Positions 35,121 to 42,172 of a stretch of 42,172 nt of DNA are shown piece by piece. The position numbers and the translations under genes are program-made. Source of the stretch: Enterococcus mundtii (lineage in GTDB: Bacteria > Bacillota > Bacilli > Lactobacillales > Enterococcaceae); contig NZ_PUAP01000036.1 of NCBI RefSeq assembly GCF_002947535.1, forward strand, positions 1 through 42,172, given 5' to 3'. The notes beneath the pieces were generated by a model. That model ran no database searches. It was not told where the DNA came from and saw only the letters and a program-made list of their open reading frames with translations. How positions within the stretch are numbered: position 1 is the first letter of the stretch; each line of letters opens with the position of its first letter.

Positions 35121-35345
35121 ATGAGCGAAATTACAATTCGTGTATCAGAGGAAGAAAAATCATTTATTTTGGCAATGGCTGATTTGAAAGGACTGACAAT
35201 ATCGGAATTAGCTAGAACGATGATATTAGGTACGCTAGAAAAACAAATTGACTTGGCTATCTATAATGAAGCGATGAAGGCTCATCAGAAACTTGATGAA
35301 AGTCTCTCGCATGACGAAATGAAAAAAGAGCTAAGGTTATGCTGA
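35121..35345 (+). CDS. Ribbon-helix-helix, RelB-type antitoxin-like protein (orphan)
   Basis: 74 aa. The N-terminus EITIRVSEEEKSFI, then ADLKGLTISELARTMIL, is a typical ribbon-helix-helix DNA-binding fold as in RelB/DUF6290 antitoxins. The C-terminal acidic part (HDEMKKELRLC) is where such antitoxins usually hold the toxin. No RelE-like gene follows: only about 20 nt separate the stop from a terminator. It is either an antitoxin that has lost its toxin or a stand-alone repressor. AGGAGGTG lies at 35106-35113 ahead of the ATG. Confidence 0.8.
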   Translation: MSEITIRVSEEEKSFILAMADLKGLTISELARTMILGTLEKQIDLAIYNEAMKAHQKLDESLSHDEMKKELRLC

Positions 35346-35366
35346 AACATCGTGTACATAATAAAA

Positions 35367-35404
35367 AAACAACCACCGCATTTTCTCGCGATGGTTGTTT
35401 TTGA
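35367..35404. terminator. Bidirectional terminator between the RHH gene and the aldo/keto reductase
   Basis: 13-bp arms (35367-35379 with 35388-35400, 12 of 13) have A-run and T-run flanks. The reductase stop is at 35408-35410 on the minus strand. Confidence 0.85.
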
Positions 35405-35407
35405 GTA

Positions 35408-36358
35408 TTATTTAAACTCTCGGAATAATTGATCGATTGTTTGGGCATCTTCTAAAGACAAATGAATATCCAAAGCTTTGGCATTGTCTACGACTTGTTC
35501 TGGTTTTTTTGCGCCAGGAATGACAAATGAGATACGTGGGTGCGCGATATACCAAGCCAAGACCAATTGAGCAGTGGTTGCTTGGTACTTTTCAGCAAGC
35601 GGTTTGAGTTGGTCGACCGCTGTGATGATTTGTTCATATCGTTCACCTTGAAAGTTTGGTTTGTTCTTTCTAGGATCATCTTCAGAAAAATGTTTCGGAC
35701 TTTCTAGATCATACTTGCCAGTCAATAAACCTGAAGCAAGTGGGAAATAAGGAACGAAACCAATCTCGTTCCCTTCGAGGTAAGGGAATAATTCTTTTTC
35801 CGCTGTGCGATGGATCAAACTGAATTGATCTTGTACGATATCGACATAGCCGTCTTGATTGGCTTCTTTCAATTGTTCTAAAGTGAAATTCGATACACCG
35901 ATAGCACGGATTTTCCCTGCTTCTTTTAGTTCGTGTAAAGCGGCAACTGCTTCATTTTTAGGTGTTGCTTCGTCTGGGAAATGGATATAAAAAATATCGA
36001 TATAATCTGTCTGCAAACGTTCTAACGCTTCATCAACTGATTTCTTCAAAAATTCAGGAGAGTTATCAAATTTTTTCGGTTGATCTGGACGATGTGCTGC
36101 TTTGGTGGCAATAATAATACGTGAACGATCATAAGCCGGCTCTTGCAGAACTTCTCCAATCAATTGTTCTGAACGACCTTCGCCATAAATATAAGCAGTA
36201 TCAATAAGGTTCAAGCCATTATCTAAGGCAGCTCTGACGACTTCTTTACCAGTTTCATCAGCTAATCCTGAAAAAAGATTGTGCCCTCCGACGGCATTTG
36301 CCCCTAAGCCGATTGCTTCGGCATATACTTGAGAATGACCAATTTTTACTTCTGACAT
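35408..36358 (-). CDS. Aldo/keto reductase
   Basis: 316 aa NAD(P)H-dependent oxidoreductase with a TIM-barrel fold. The catalytic tetrad is visible: Asp and Tyr in LIDTAYIYGEGRSE near residues 51-64, Lys in IIATKAAHR near 85 and His in FYIHFPDEA near 124. The C-terminal cofactor loop FVIPGAKKPEQVVDNAKA near 276-293 is also typical. The family reduces sugars, aldehydes or ketones; the substrate is not evident. It is a single-gene unit, convergent with the RHH gene, with AGGAGG-like bases before the ATG. Confidence 0.93.
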   Translation of the reverse strand: MSEVKIGHSQVYAEAIGLGANAVGGHNLFSGLADETGKEVVRAALDNGLNLIDTAYIYGEGRSEQLIGEVLQEPAYDRSRIIIATKAAHRPDQPKKFDNSPEFLKKSVDEALERLQTDYIDIFYIHFPDEATPKNEAVAALHELKEAGKIRAIGVSNFTLEQLKEANQDGYVDIVQDQFSLIHRTAEKELFPYLEGNEIGFVPYFPLASGLLTGKYDLESPKHFSEDDPRKNKPNFQGERYEQIITAVDQLKPLAEKYQATTAQLVLAWYIAHPRISFVIPGAKKPEQVVDNAKALDIHLSLEDAQTIDQLFREFK

Positions 36359-36475
36359 TTTTTTACCTCCTTTTTTATTTAGTCTAAATCAAAAAGAAAA
36401 AAAGCTGAATCAAAATGACTTTGAAAAAGAAATCAACAAGAATCTACTTGACTTTGGGCTGTGTTTTTAGTAGGT

Positions 36476-36481
36476 TATAAT
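36476..36481 (+). promoter_or_regulatory. hisS-aspS promoter (-10)
   Basis: A perfect TATAAT. TTGGGC at 36454-36459 is 16 bp upstream and a weak -35; TTGACT at 36448-36453 is a better hexamer but 22 bp away. The predicted start, near 36488, is just ahead of the T-box leader. Confidence 0.5.
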
Positions 36482-36487
36482 TAATAT

Positions 36488-36722
36488 CTAAATATCGATG
36501 AAAGAGCGAGTAAGTAACTAAATGCTTTATAAGAGAGGATCGTCGTGGCTGAAAACGATCTAAAACAATTAGTTTCTGAAAGACACTCTGGAGATGGACG
36601 CGTGCAAAGCCGTCCCGTAGACGAGCGTTAATCGTGAGAGGAAAGAGCAATCTTTCAAATATAGGTGGTACCGTGTATGAAATAATCATTCACCCTTGTT
36701 CATGGCGAACAAGGGTGTTTTT
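36488..36722 (+). promoter_or_regulatory. T-box riboswitch of hisS-aspS, with its terminator
   Basis: The leader has all main T-box parts. Stem I base AGAG/CTCT is at 36503-36506 and 36586-36589, with upper stem AACTAA/TTAGTT. AGTA repeats lie on the 5' side, the specifier region reads GACAC (36582-36586), and a stem III GGAC/GTCC follows. The conserved T-box AGGTGGTACCGTG is at 36663-36675 (UGGU for the tRNA acceptor end), and a terminator stem at 36691-36701 with 36707-36717 is followed by T residues. Counting one purine between codon and stem favours GAC (Asp); CAC (His) overlaps it by one base. Uncharged tRNA would favour readthrough. The remaining part of the 36359-36765 gap holds only the promoter region. 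Confidence 0.88.
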
Positions 36723-36765
36723 TGTTTGCATTGATTACATAGCGTGAAGAAAAGGAGAGAAAAAG

Positions 36766-38073
36766 ATGAGCTTCCAAAGACCAAAAGGAACAAACGATAT
36801 TTTACCTGGAGAATCTGAAAAATGGCAATTTGTTGAAGAAACTGCCCGTTTATTATTTAAAGATTACCAATATAATGAGATCCGCACGCCGATTTTTGAG
36901 CATTATGAAGTGATTGCTCGTAGTGTAGGGGATACGACTGATATCGTTTCAAAAGAAATGTATGATTTTTATGACAAAGGCGAGCGTCATGTTACGCTTC
37001 GCCCAGAAGGAACTGCACCAATCGTTCGTTCATTTGTTGAGAATAAATTATTTGGACCAGAATATACAAAACCTTACAAAACATTTTATATGGGACCAAT
37101 GTTTCGTTATGAGCGTCCTCAAAAAGGTCGTTTACGTCAATTCCATCAAATCGGTGTGGAAGCATTTGGCTCTGAAAATCCCGCGACAGATGTTGAAAGC
37201 ATGGTGATGGCATTAGACTTCTTCAAGCAATTAGGAATCAGTCAAATCCGTTTAGTGATCAACTCTTTAGGCGATCAAGAAACGCGACAAGCGTATCGTC
37301 AAGCGTTGATCGATTACCTTGTGCCGTTCGAAGCAGAATTAAGTGAAGATTCACAACGTCGTTTACATGAAAATCCATTGCGTGTATTGGATAGCAAAGA
37401 CAAGCGTGACCAAAAATTCGTAGCAGAAGCGCCTTCGATCTTAGATTATTTGAGTGAAACAGCAAAAGCACATTTTGAAACAGTGATTGCGATGTTGGAT
37501 GCGTTAGATGTACCTTATGAAATCGACAGCAATATGGTTCGTGGGTTAGATTATTATACGCATACGATTTTTGAAGTGATGAGTGACGCGCCTAAAATGG
37601 GCGCACAAGCAACGATTTGTGCGGGTGGTCGTTATGACAACTTGGTCGAAGAACTAGGCGGACCAGCAACACCAGGATTTGGTTTTGCGATGGGGATCGA
37701 ACGTATTTTATTAACGATGGAAGCAGAAGAAGTAGCTGTCCCTGTACTGAATACATTAGATGCCTATGTGGTGGCACTAGGCGAAGAAACAAATATCGAA
37801 GCGTTAAAAATCGTTCAAGCAATCCGTGATTTTGGTTTTTCTGCCGATCGTGATTTTATGGGACGTAAAGCGAAAGCCCAATTCAAGACAGCAGACAAAG
37901 CCGATGCGAAGTTAGTCTTAGTGATCGGCGCCGATGAATTAGCAAATCAAACAATCAACGTCAAATCAATGGCTAATCGTACAGAGAAAAGTTATTCATT
38001 AGAAGAAATCTATAACCACTTTGACAAAGTCTATGATGAAATGGCGTTATCGACTGAACAGGAGGAAAAATGA
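36766..38073 (+). CDS. hisS: Histidyl-tRNA synthetase
   Basis: 435 aa class II synthetase charging tRNA-His. It starts with the family [11 protein letters not shown]. Motif 1 and [14 protein letters not shown] (near residues 78-91) are followed by motif 2 [21 protein letters not shown] near 112-132, the HisA signature [11 protein letters not shown] near 260-270 and motif 3 [12 protein letters not shown] near 305-316. The C-terminal anticodon-binding domain starts at about 333. GGAGAG precedes the ATG. It is under T-box control and overlaps the aspS start region. Confidence 0.97.
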   Translation: MSFQRPKGTNDILPGESEKWQFVEETARLLFKDYQYNEIRTPIFEHYEVIARSVGDTTDIVSKEMYDFYDKGERHVTLRPEGTAPIVRSFVENKLFGPEYTKPYKTFYMGPMFRYERPQKGRLRQFHQIGVEAFGSENPATDVESMVMALDFFKQLGISQIRLVINSLGDQETRQAYRQALIDYLVPFEAELSEDSQRRLHENPLRVLDSKDKRDQKFVAEAPSILDYLSETAKAHFETVIAMLDALDVPYEIDSNMVRGLDYYTHTIFEVMSDAPKMGAQATICAGGRYDNLVEELGGPATPGFGFAMGIERILLTMEAEEVAVPVLNTLDAYVVALGEETNIEALKIVQAIRDFGFSADRDFMGRKAKAQFKTADKADAKLVLVIGADELANQTINVKSMANRTEKSYSLEEIYNHFDKVYDEMALSTEQEEK

Positions 38074-39839
38074 TGGCACAACGAACAGTTTACTGTGGAC
38101 TGGTTTCAGAAAAGCAGTTAGGACAAACAGTCACATTAAAAGGCTGGGTACAAAAAAGACGTGATTTAGGTGGCGTGATTTTTATCGATTTACGTGATCG
38201 TGAAGGGATCGTTCAACTTGTTTTTAATCCAGAAATCAATAAAGAAGCGTGGGAAATCGCAGATAAATGCCGTAGTGAATATGTCATTGAAGTGACAGGT
38301 ACAGTAAAAAATCGGGATGAATTGGCAATCAACCCTAAAATGGCAACAGGTAAATTTGAAGTCATCGCAGATGAAATCATTATTTTAAATCAAGCAAAAA
38401 CACCACCATTTTTGATTGAGGATGAACAAACGATCAATGATGAGATTCGTTTGAAGTATCGTTATCTTGATTTACGTCGTCCAAAAATGACGAAAAATAT
38501 CAAATTGCGCAATGATACAACGAAAGCGATCCGTCATTACTTGGATGACCATGATTTCTTGGATATTGAAACACCTTATTTAGGCAAATCAACACCAGAA
38601 GGAGCGAGAGATTACTTAGTACCTTCTCGTATCCATGCGGGGCATTTCTATGCTTTACCACAATCACCACAGTTGTTCAAACAATTGCTGATGAATGCTG
38701 GCTTTGATCGTTACTATCAAATCGTTCGTTGCTTCCGCGATGAGGATCTACGTGGCGACCGTCAACCAGAATTTACACAGGTCGATATCGAAACGACGTT
38801 CTTGACTGCTGAAGAAATCCAAACCTATACAGAAGGTTTGATTGCTAAAGTGATGAAAGAGGTACGTGGTATCGAAGTCACTTTGCCATTCCCACGTATG
38901 ACATATGATGAAGCAATGAGCCGTTATGGAAGTGACAAGCCAGATACACGTTTTGACATGGAATTGATCGATTTGAGCACGGTTGTGAAAGACGTTGAAT
39001 TTAAAGTCTTCCAAATGGCGCTTGAAAATGGTGGAGTAGTCAAAGCGCTGAATGCGAAAAATGCAGCAAGTAAGTATTCACGTAAAGATTTAGATAATCT
39101 TGGACAATATGCCACTCAGTTTGGCGCAAAAGGACTAGCTTGGTTAAAAGTAGAAGAAGATGGCTTGAAAGGTCCTATTGCGAAGTTTATGGGCGAGGCA
39201 TCTGAAGCATTGATCCAAGCAACAAACGCTGAAGTTGGGGATATTTTATTATTTGGTGCAGATAAAGAAGAAATCGTTGCAGCCACTCTTGGAGCGATTC
39301 GTTCTCGCTTAGGAAAAGAATTAGATTTGATCGACGAATCAAAATTTAATTTCTTATGGGTGACTGAATGGCCACAATTTGAATATTCAGCAGAAGAAGG
39401 CCGATATGTTTCTGCGCACCATCCGTTTACGATGCCTAAAGCATCCGACGTCGAGTTATTGGCAACTGATCCGGCAAAAGTCTATGCAGAAGCGTATGAC
39501 ATCGTCTTGAACGGCTATGAATTAGGTGGGGGATCATTACGTATCCATACAAGAGAATTACAAGAAAAAGTATTAAAAACACTAGGCTTTTCTGAAGAAG
39601 AAATGGAAGAACAATTCGGTTTCTTGTTAAGTGCATTAGATTATGGCTTCCCACCACATGGAGGAATTGCTTTAGGGCTTGACCGCTTTGTGATGTTGCT
39701 TGCAGGTGAAGAAAACATTCGTGAAGTCATTGCTTTCCCTAAAAATGGTAAAGCAGCTGATGTCATGAGTGATGCGCCAAGCACTGTTTCTGATCTTCAA
39801 TTATTTGAGTTGAACATCGACGTTACAGAAGTTGAATAA
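38073..39839 (+). CDS. aspS: Aspartyl-tRNA synthetase
   Basis: 588 aa class IIb bacterial-type synthetase. An N-terminal OB anticodon-binding domain (to about residue 105) precedes the catalytic core: [11 protein letters not shown] near 193-203, motif 2 [20 protein letters not shown] near 212-231 and motif 3 [11 protein letters not shown] near 536-546. The GAD insertion domain lies between about 280 and 425. An ATG at 38070 overlaps the hisS stop; I prefer the next ATG at 38073, 7 nt after AGGAGG (38060-38065). It is the second gene of the T-box operon. Confidence 0.97.
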   Translation: MAQRTVYCGLVSEKQLGQTVTLKGWVQKRRDLGGVIFIDLRDREGIVQLVFNPEINKEAWEIADKCRSEYVIEVTGTVKNRDELAINPKMATGKFEVIADEIIILNQAKTPPFLIEDEQTINDEIRLKYRYLDLRRPKMTKNIKLRNDTTKAIRHYLDDHDFLDIETPYLGKSTPEGARDYLVPSRIHAGHFYALPQSPQLFKQLLMNAGFDRYYQIVRCFRDEDLRGDRQPEFTQVDIETTFLTAEEIQTYTEGLIAKVMKEVRGIEVTLPFPRMTYDEAMSRYGSDKPDTRFDMELIDLSTVVKDVEFKVFQMALENGGVVKALNAKNAASKYSRKDLDNLGQYATQFGAKGLAWLKVEEDGLKGPIAKFMGEASEALIQATNAEVGDILLFGADKEEIVAATLGAIRSRLGKELDLIDESKFNFLWVTEWPQFEYSAEEGRYVSAHHPFTMPKASDVELLATDPAKVYAEAYDIVLNGYELGGGSLRIHTRELQEKVLKTLGFSEEEMEEQFGFLLSALDYGFPPHGGIALGLDRFVMLLAGEENIREVIAFPKNGKAADVMSDAPSTVSDLQLFELNIDVTEVE

Positions 39840-39876
39840 CAAATAAGAAAGAGAAGTTATTTTCATAGGAATACCG

Positions 39877-39944
39877 AGGTTGTGGAAGTGGCACAAATAA
39901 GTCGCGATTGATTCGTGCGTGTGACGCTGACACAACCTTTTTTC
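39877..39944 (+). terminator. hisS-aspS terminator
   Basis: AGGTTGTG (39877-39884) and CACAACCT (39931-39938) are perfect 8-bp arms around a 46-nt interior with its own weaker pairing; six T residues follow. The long loop makes this less certain than other terminators here. Confidence 0.6.
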
Positions 39945-40045
39945 TATTATATTGGAATTTCCAATCTTTTTTTCAAAAATGTCTCTTGATTAAATTTTAA
40001 AAGATCATATAATAAGGGCATACCAGATAAAGCGAGGCTTTTTTC

Positions 40046-40921
40046 ATGAAAAAAACTTTCGAAAATTGGGCGTATCATGATTATACGACCAAACTTTCGG
40101 TGTCGATCGTCTATGCACTGATTGCGTCAGTCGCATTGAATTTTTTTTATCAACCAGGAAACATCTATTCAAGTGGGATAACCGGTCTTGCGCAAATCTT
40201 AACGACGCTTTCAAAATCAGTGATTGGTTTTGAGATTCCAGTCTCAACCACGTTGTATTTGCTGAATATCCCATTATTCTTTTTAGCTTGGTTTAAACTT
40301 GGAAAGAAATTTACGATTTTTACATTTATCACTGTGACATTAACCTCGCTTAGTATCCATCTTTTGCCACAAACGATTCTTTCGACCGATCCGATCATTT
40401 GTGCGATATTCGGTGGTGCCGTCAATGGGGTTGGTATTGGTTTAGCATTAAAAAATGGCTTGTCTTCTGGCGGATTAGATATCGTGAGTATTACGATCCG
40501 TAAAAAAACAGGTCGATCCATCGGTTCGATTTCCATTTATTTCAATGCACTGATTGTTTTCGTAGCGGGCTTGCTCTTCGGTTGGCAGTATATGTTTTAT
40601 AGTGCTTTGTCGATTTTTGTGAGTGGTAAAGTGACGGATGTCGTCTATACGAAACAAAAAAAGATGCAAGTCATGATCGTGACTAAACATCCTGAAGCAG
40701 TGATCGAAGCCATCCAAAAATGTATGCGTCGTGGGATCACGATCATCAACGAAGCAGAAGGTGCGTATAACCACGATAAACAAACGGTCTTAATGACGAT
40801 CGTTACTCGTTATGAGCTTCCGTTGTTACGTGAAGCAATGAAATCATCTGACCCACAAGCATTTGTCAGTATTGCGGAAAATGTCCAAATTCTCGGACGT
40901 TTTTATGAAGATGGGATATAG
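40046..40921 (+). CDS. YitT family membrane protein (DUF2179 domain)
   Basis: 291 aa. About five membrane segments lie in residues 18-200, with the family features GNIYSSGITGLAQIL near 38-52 and GLALKNGLSSGGLDIVSI near 131-148, followed by a C-terminal soluble DUF2179 domain (QVMIVTKHPEAVIEAIQKCM and ITIINEAEGAYNHDKQTVLM). Family function is not established. It is monocistronic, with its own terminator at 40945-40986. Confidence 0.9.
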   Translation: MKKTFENWAYHDYTTKLSVSIVYALIASVALNFFYQPGNIYSSGITGLAQILTTLSKSVIGFEIPVSTTLYLLNIPLFFLAWFKLGKKFTIFTFITVTLTSLSIHLLPQTILSTDPIICAIFGGAVNGVGIGLALKNGLSSGGLDIVSITIRKKTGRSIGSISIYFNALIVFVAGLLFGWQYMFYSALSIFVSGKVTDVVYTKQKKMQVMIVTKHPEAVIEAIQKCMRRGITIINEAEGAYNHDKQTVLMTIVTRYELPLLREAMKSSDPQAFVSIAENVQILGRFYEDGI

Positions 40922-40944
40922 CGTTTAGTAAAATAGTTAGATAA

Positions 40945-40986
40945 AACACAGTGGATAACTTGATTGGTTATCGCTGTGTTTTTTTG
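40945..40986 (+). terminator. Terminator after the YitT gene
   Basis: A stem of about 14 bp (40945-40959 with 40967-40980) is followed by a T-run. Confidence 0.88.
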
Positions 40987-41116
40987 TATGTAGTGAGGTG
41001 AGAATAGGGAAGAATTAAAAAATTTCTCGATATTAAAGACTTCTTTTCTAATCTCATTGTTACTTAAAAGATGCAGTTTAAAAGCATCGTGTGTCGATTT
41101 TTTTTATGGTTTTCAT

Positions 41117-41137
41117 TTGTCAAATTAAGCTAGACAA
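41117..41137 (+). repeat. Left terminal inverted repeat of the IS30 element
   Basis: 21 nt pairing with 42146-42166; it contains the transposase stop codon (minus strand), so the coding region runs into the terminal repeat. Confidence 0.85.
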
Positions 41138-42079
41138 ATCATCTTTATCTACGTAACTCAAAAATAGTTCCAATGGTGTTCGATAGTTTAATGATTTTCT
41201 CGGAATATGATTTCGTTTTGATGCCACTGATTGGATAAAGGTTTCGGATACACCATTAAAATCCATAGCTTTATATAAGCCATCTTTACGTAATAATCCA
41301 TTCGAATTTTCATTTAATCCTCGTTGAGAAGGTGTTCCTGGATCAGCGAAATAAATAGAAATATCATTGATGTTACTGATGTTTTTCCAATTAGAAAATT
41401 CTTTCCCACAATCAAACGTAATTGATTTAAATAAGTGCTTAGGAACAGAGCCGAACCACTGGTTCAATCTATTTTCAATATCTTTGGCTTGTCTACCAGT
41501 AGGTTTTAACGTAATGATCACTTTAGATAATCTTTCCACTAAAGTAATGACTGCACTTTTATGTTTTCCACCGACGATGGTGTCACCTTCCAGGTGACCA
41601 AATTCATGATTGAAGTGGGTATAATCATGAGTTCTATCATGAATTGAACGGCGAAACGCTTGTTTTCCTCGGGTTTCTTTGTGGCCGTTTGGTTTTCTTT
41701 TCCCCTTCATTGGTAAGTGTTTACTATCAAAGGTTTGGTCTTTAAACATCCGATACAGTGTACGTACCGAACAAGCAATAGGAAACTCTGCTCGACCAAT
41801 AAGGACATCAGGAGCCCACCCTTGAACCACCTTTTTTTGAATGTATTCCTGTTGCTCATCTGGTAAAACAATCGGACGTCTTCCACAGTTACTTTTGTTT
41901 TTCTTATATTGTTTATAGTAACTCATTGCGTTTCCACCATTTTTAAGAAAACGATAGACATTATAAATGGTTTGTCGAGAACGTTGTAATCGTTTGGCTA
42001 CTTTTGAAACAGAGTGCATTTGATTAAAATACGCTTCTATCATTACGAGTTCAGTTGGTGTAAGATGGGTATAGGTCAT
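41120..42079 (-). CDS. IS30 family transposase
   Basis: 319 aa, full length. The N-terminal helix-turn-helix region (LTPTELVMIEAYFNQMHSVS and KVAKRLQRSRQTIYNVYRFL) is followed by the DDE core: Asp in GHLEGDTIVGG near residue 172, Asp in SITFDCGKEFSN near 227, and Glu in RGLNENSNGLLRKDGLY near 262. The final NYRTPLELF is typical of the family. No frameshift or internal stop is present, so the enzyme may be active. The start codon lies about 87 bp inside the right end. Confidence 0.93.
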   Translation of the reverse strand: MTYTHLTPTELVMIEAYFNQMHSVSKVAKRLQRSRQTIYNVYRFLKNGGNAMSYYKQYKKNKSNCGRRPIVLPDEQQEYIQKKVVQGWAPDVLIGRAEFPIACSVRTLYRMFKDQTFDSKHLPMKGKRKPNGHKETRGKQAFRRSIHDRTHDYTHFNHEFGHLEGDTIVGGKHKSAVITLVERLSKVIITLKPTGRQAKDIENRLNQWFGSVPKHLFKSITFDCGKEFSNWKNISNINDISIYFADPGTPSQRGLNENSNGLLRKDGLYKAMDFNGVSETFIQSVASKRNHIPRKSLNYRTPLELFLSYVDKDDLSSLI

Positions 42080-42145
42080 TTGTGATCACTCCTTATAATT
42101 CTTTCGACGGAACTATATTGAGTGTAGCACAAATGACTTTTTTAA

Positions 42146-42166
42146 TTGTCTAGCTTAATTTTACAA
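42146..42166 (-). repeat. Right terminal inverted repeat of the IS30 element
   Basis: 21 nt, reverse complement of the left repeat with one mismatch. This is the transposase-promoter end of the element. Confidence 0.85.
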
Positions 42167-42172
42167 TCAGCG

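Larger units (their letters stand above)
41116..42166. mobile_element. IS30-family insertion sequence, complete
   Basis: About 1,051 bp, with one transposase gene between near-perfect terminal inverted repeats: left 41117-41137 and right 42146-42166, 20 of 21 identical. The trinucleotide TCA flanks both sides (41113-41115 and 42167-42169), consistent with the 2-3 bp target duplication of IS30 elements. The layout resembles enterococcal IS6770/IS1062-like elements; the exact name needs a database. The window ends 6 bp beyond it, so what it inserted next to on the right is not visible. Left of it, 40987-41112 holds nothing recognisable. Confidence 0.88.

Noticed and set aside
33682-35404. P450, pseudogene and RHH protein as parts of one new system
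   Set aside because: The three have different states (intact, decayed, orphan), separate ribosome sites and structured gaps between them; nothing in the sequence shows joint function.
36444-36689. Minus-strand open frame upstream of hisS
   Set aside because: It is antisense to the T-box leader, whose structure fully explains the sequence.

Overview
The window is a chromosomal segment of a low-GC Gram-positive coccus, almost certainly an Enterococcus. The evidence is strong AGGAGG-type ribosome binding sites, the 5S rRNA sequence, the gene order (yhaONM, prsA, hit-ecsAB, ytmP-trmB, comG-ytxK-ackA, rarA with 6S RNA, prmA-rsmE-rel-dtd, T-box-hisS-aspS) and an IS30-family element of enterococcal type. 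I cannot fix the species; a faecium/hirae/durans/mundtii-type organism is a guess.

Layout. 1-291: 3' end of 23S rRNA, 5S rRNA and the rrn terminator. 458-5320: yhaO-yhaN-yhaM, a nuclease/ATPase/exoribonuclease operon. 5321-5714: a palindrome-rich gap. 5715-7699 (minus): prsA lipoprotein foldase, a YtxH protein and a HIT hydrolase. 7835-9776: EcsAB ABC transporter, divergent from hit. 10140-11684: ytmP and trmB. 11748-13481 (minus): adenine deaminase. 13612-17296: a complete comGA-GG competence pseudopilus operon with seven closely packed genes, followed by the ytxK-like methyltransferase and acetate kinase (to 19681). 19917-24571: a sucrose module with scrR and scrB on minus and scrA on plus, and LacI-type operators in the shared promoter region. 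24620-27096 (minus): universal stress protein, a small membrane protein, 6S RNA and rarA. 27303-30150: mpg, a DUF3013 gene, prmA and rsmE. 30382-33053: the bifunctional (p)ppGpp synthetase/hydrolase and dtd. 33201-33539: a decayed gene. 33682-34941: a CYP152-type P450 peroxygenase. 35121-35345: an orphan ribbon-helix-helix protein. 35408-36358 (minus): an aldo/keto reductase. 36488-39839: a T-box leader with hisS-aspS. 40046-40921: a YitT-family membrane protein. 41116-42166: an IS30-family element that ends six bases before the window does.

Most of the segment is conserved core genome. The accessory or unusual parts are the sucrose module, the 33-35 kb stretch (a deleted and frameshifted gene, a P450 peroxygenase and an antitoxin-like gene with no toxin) and the IS30 element. 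I found no CRISPR array, prophage, tRNA or clear new multi-gene system. The best leads are the haem-dependent fatty-acid peroxygenase in a genus generally thought not to make haem, the hisS-aspS T-box whose specifier region reads GACAC (Asp GAC overlapping His CAC), the long palindromic element after yhaM, and a perfect 19-bp palindrome in front of the universal stress gene.
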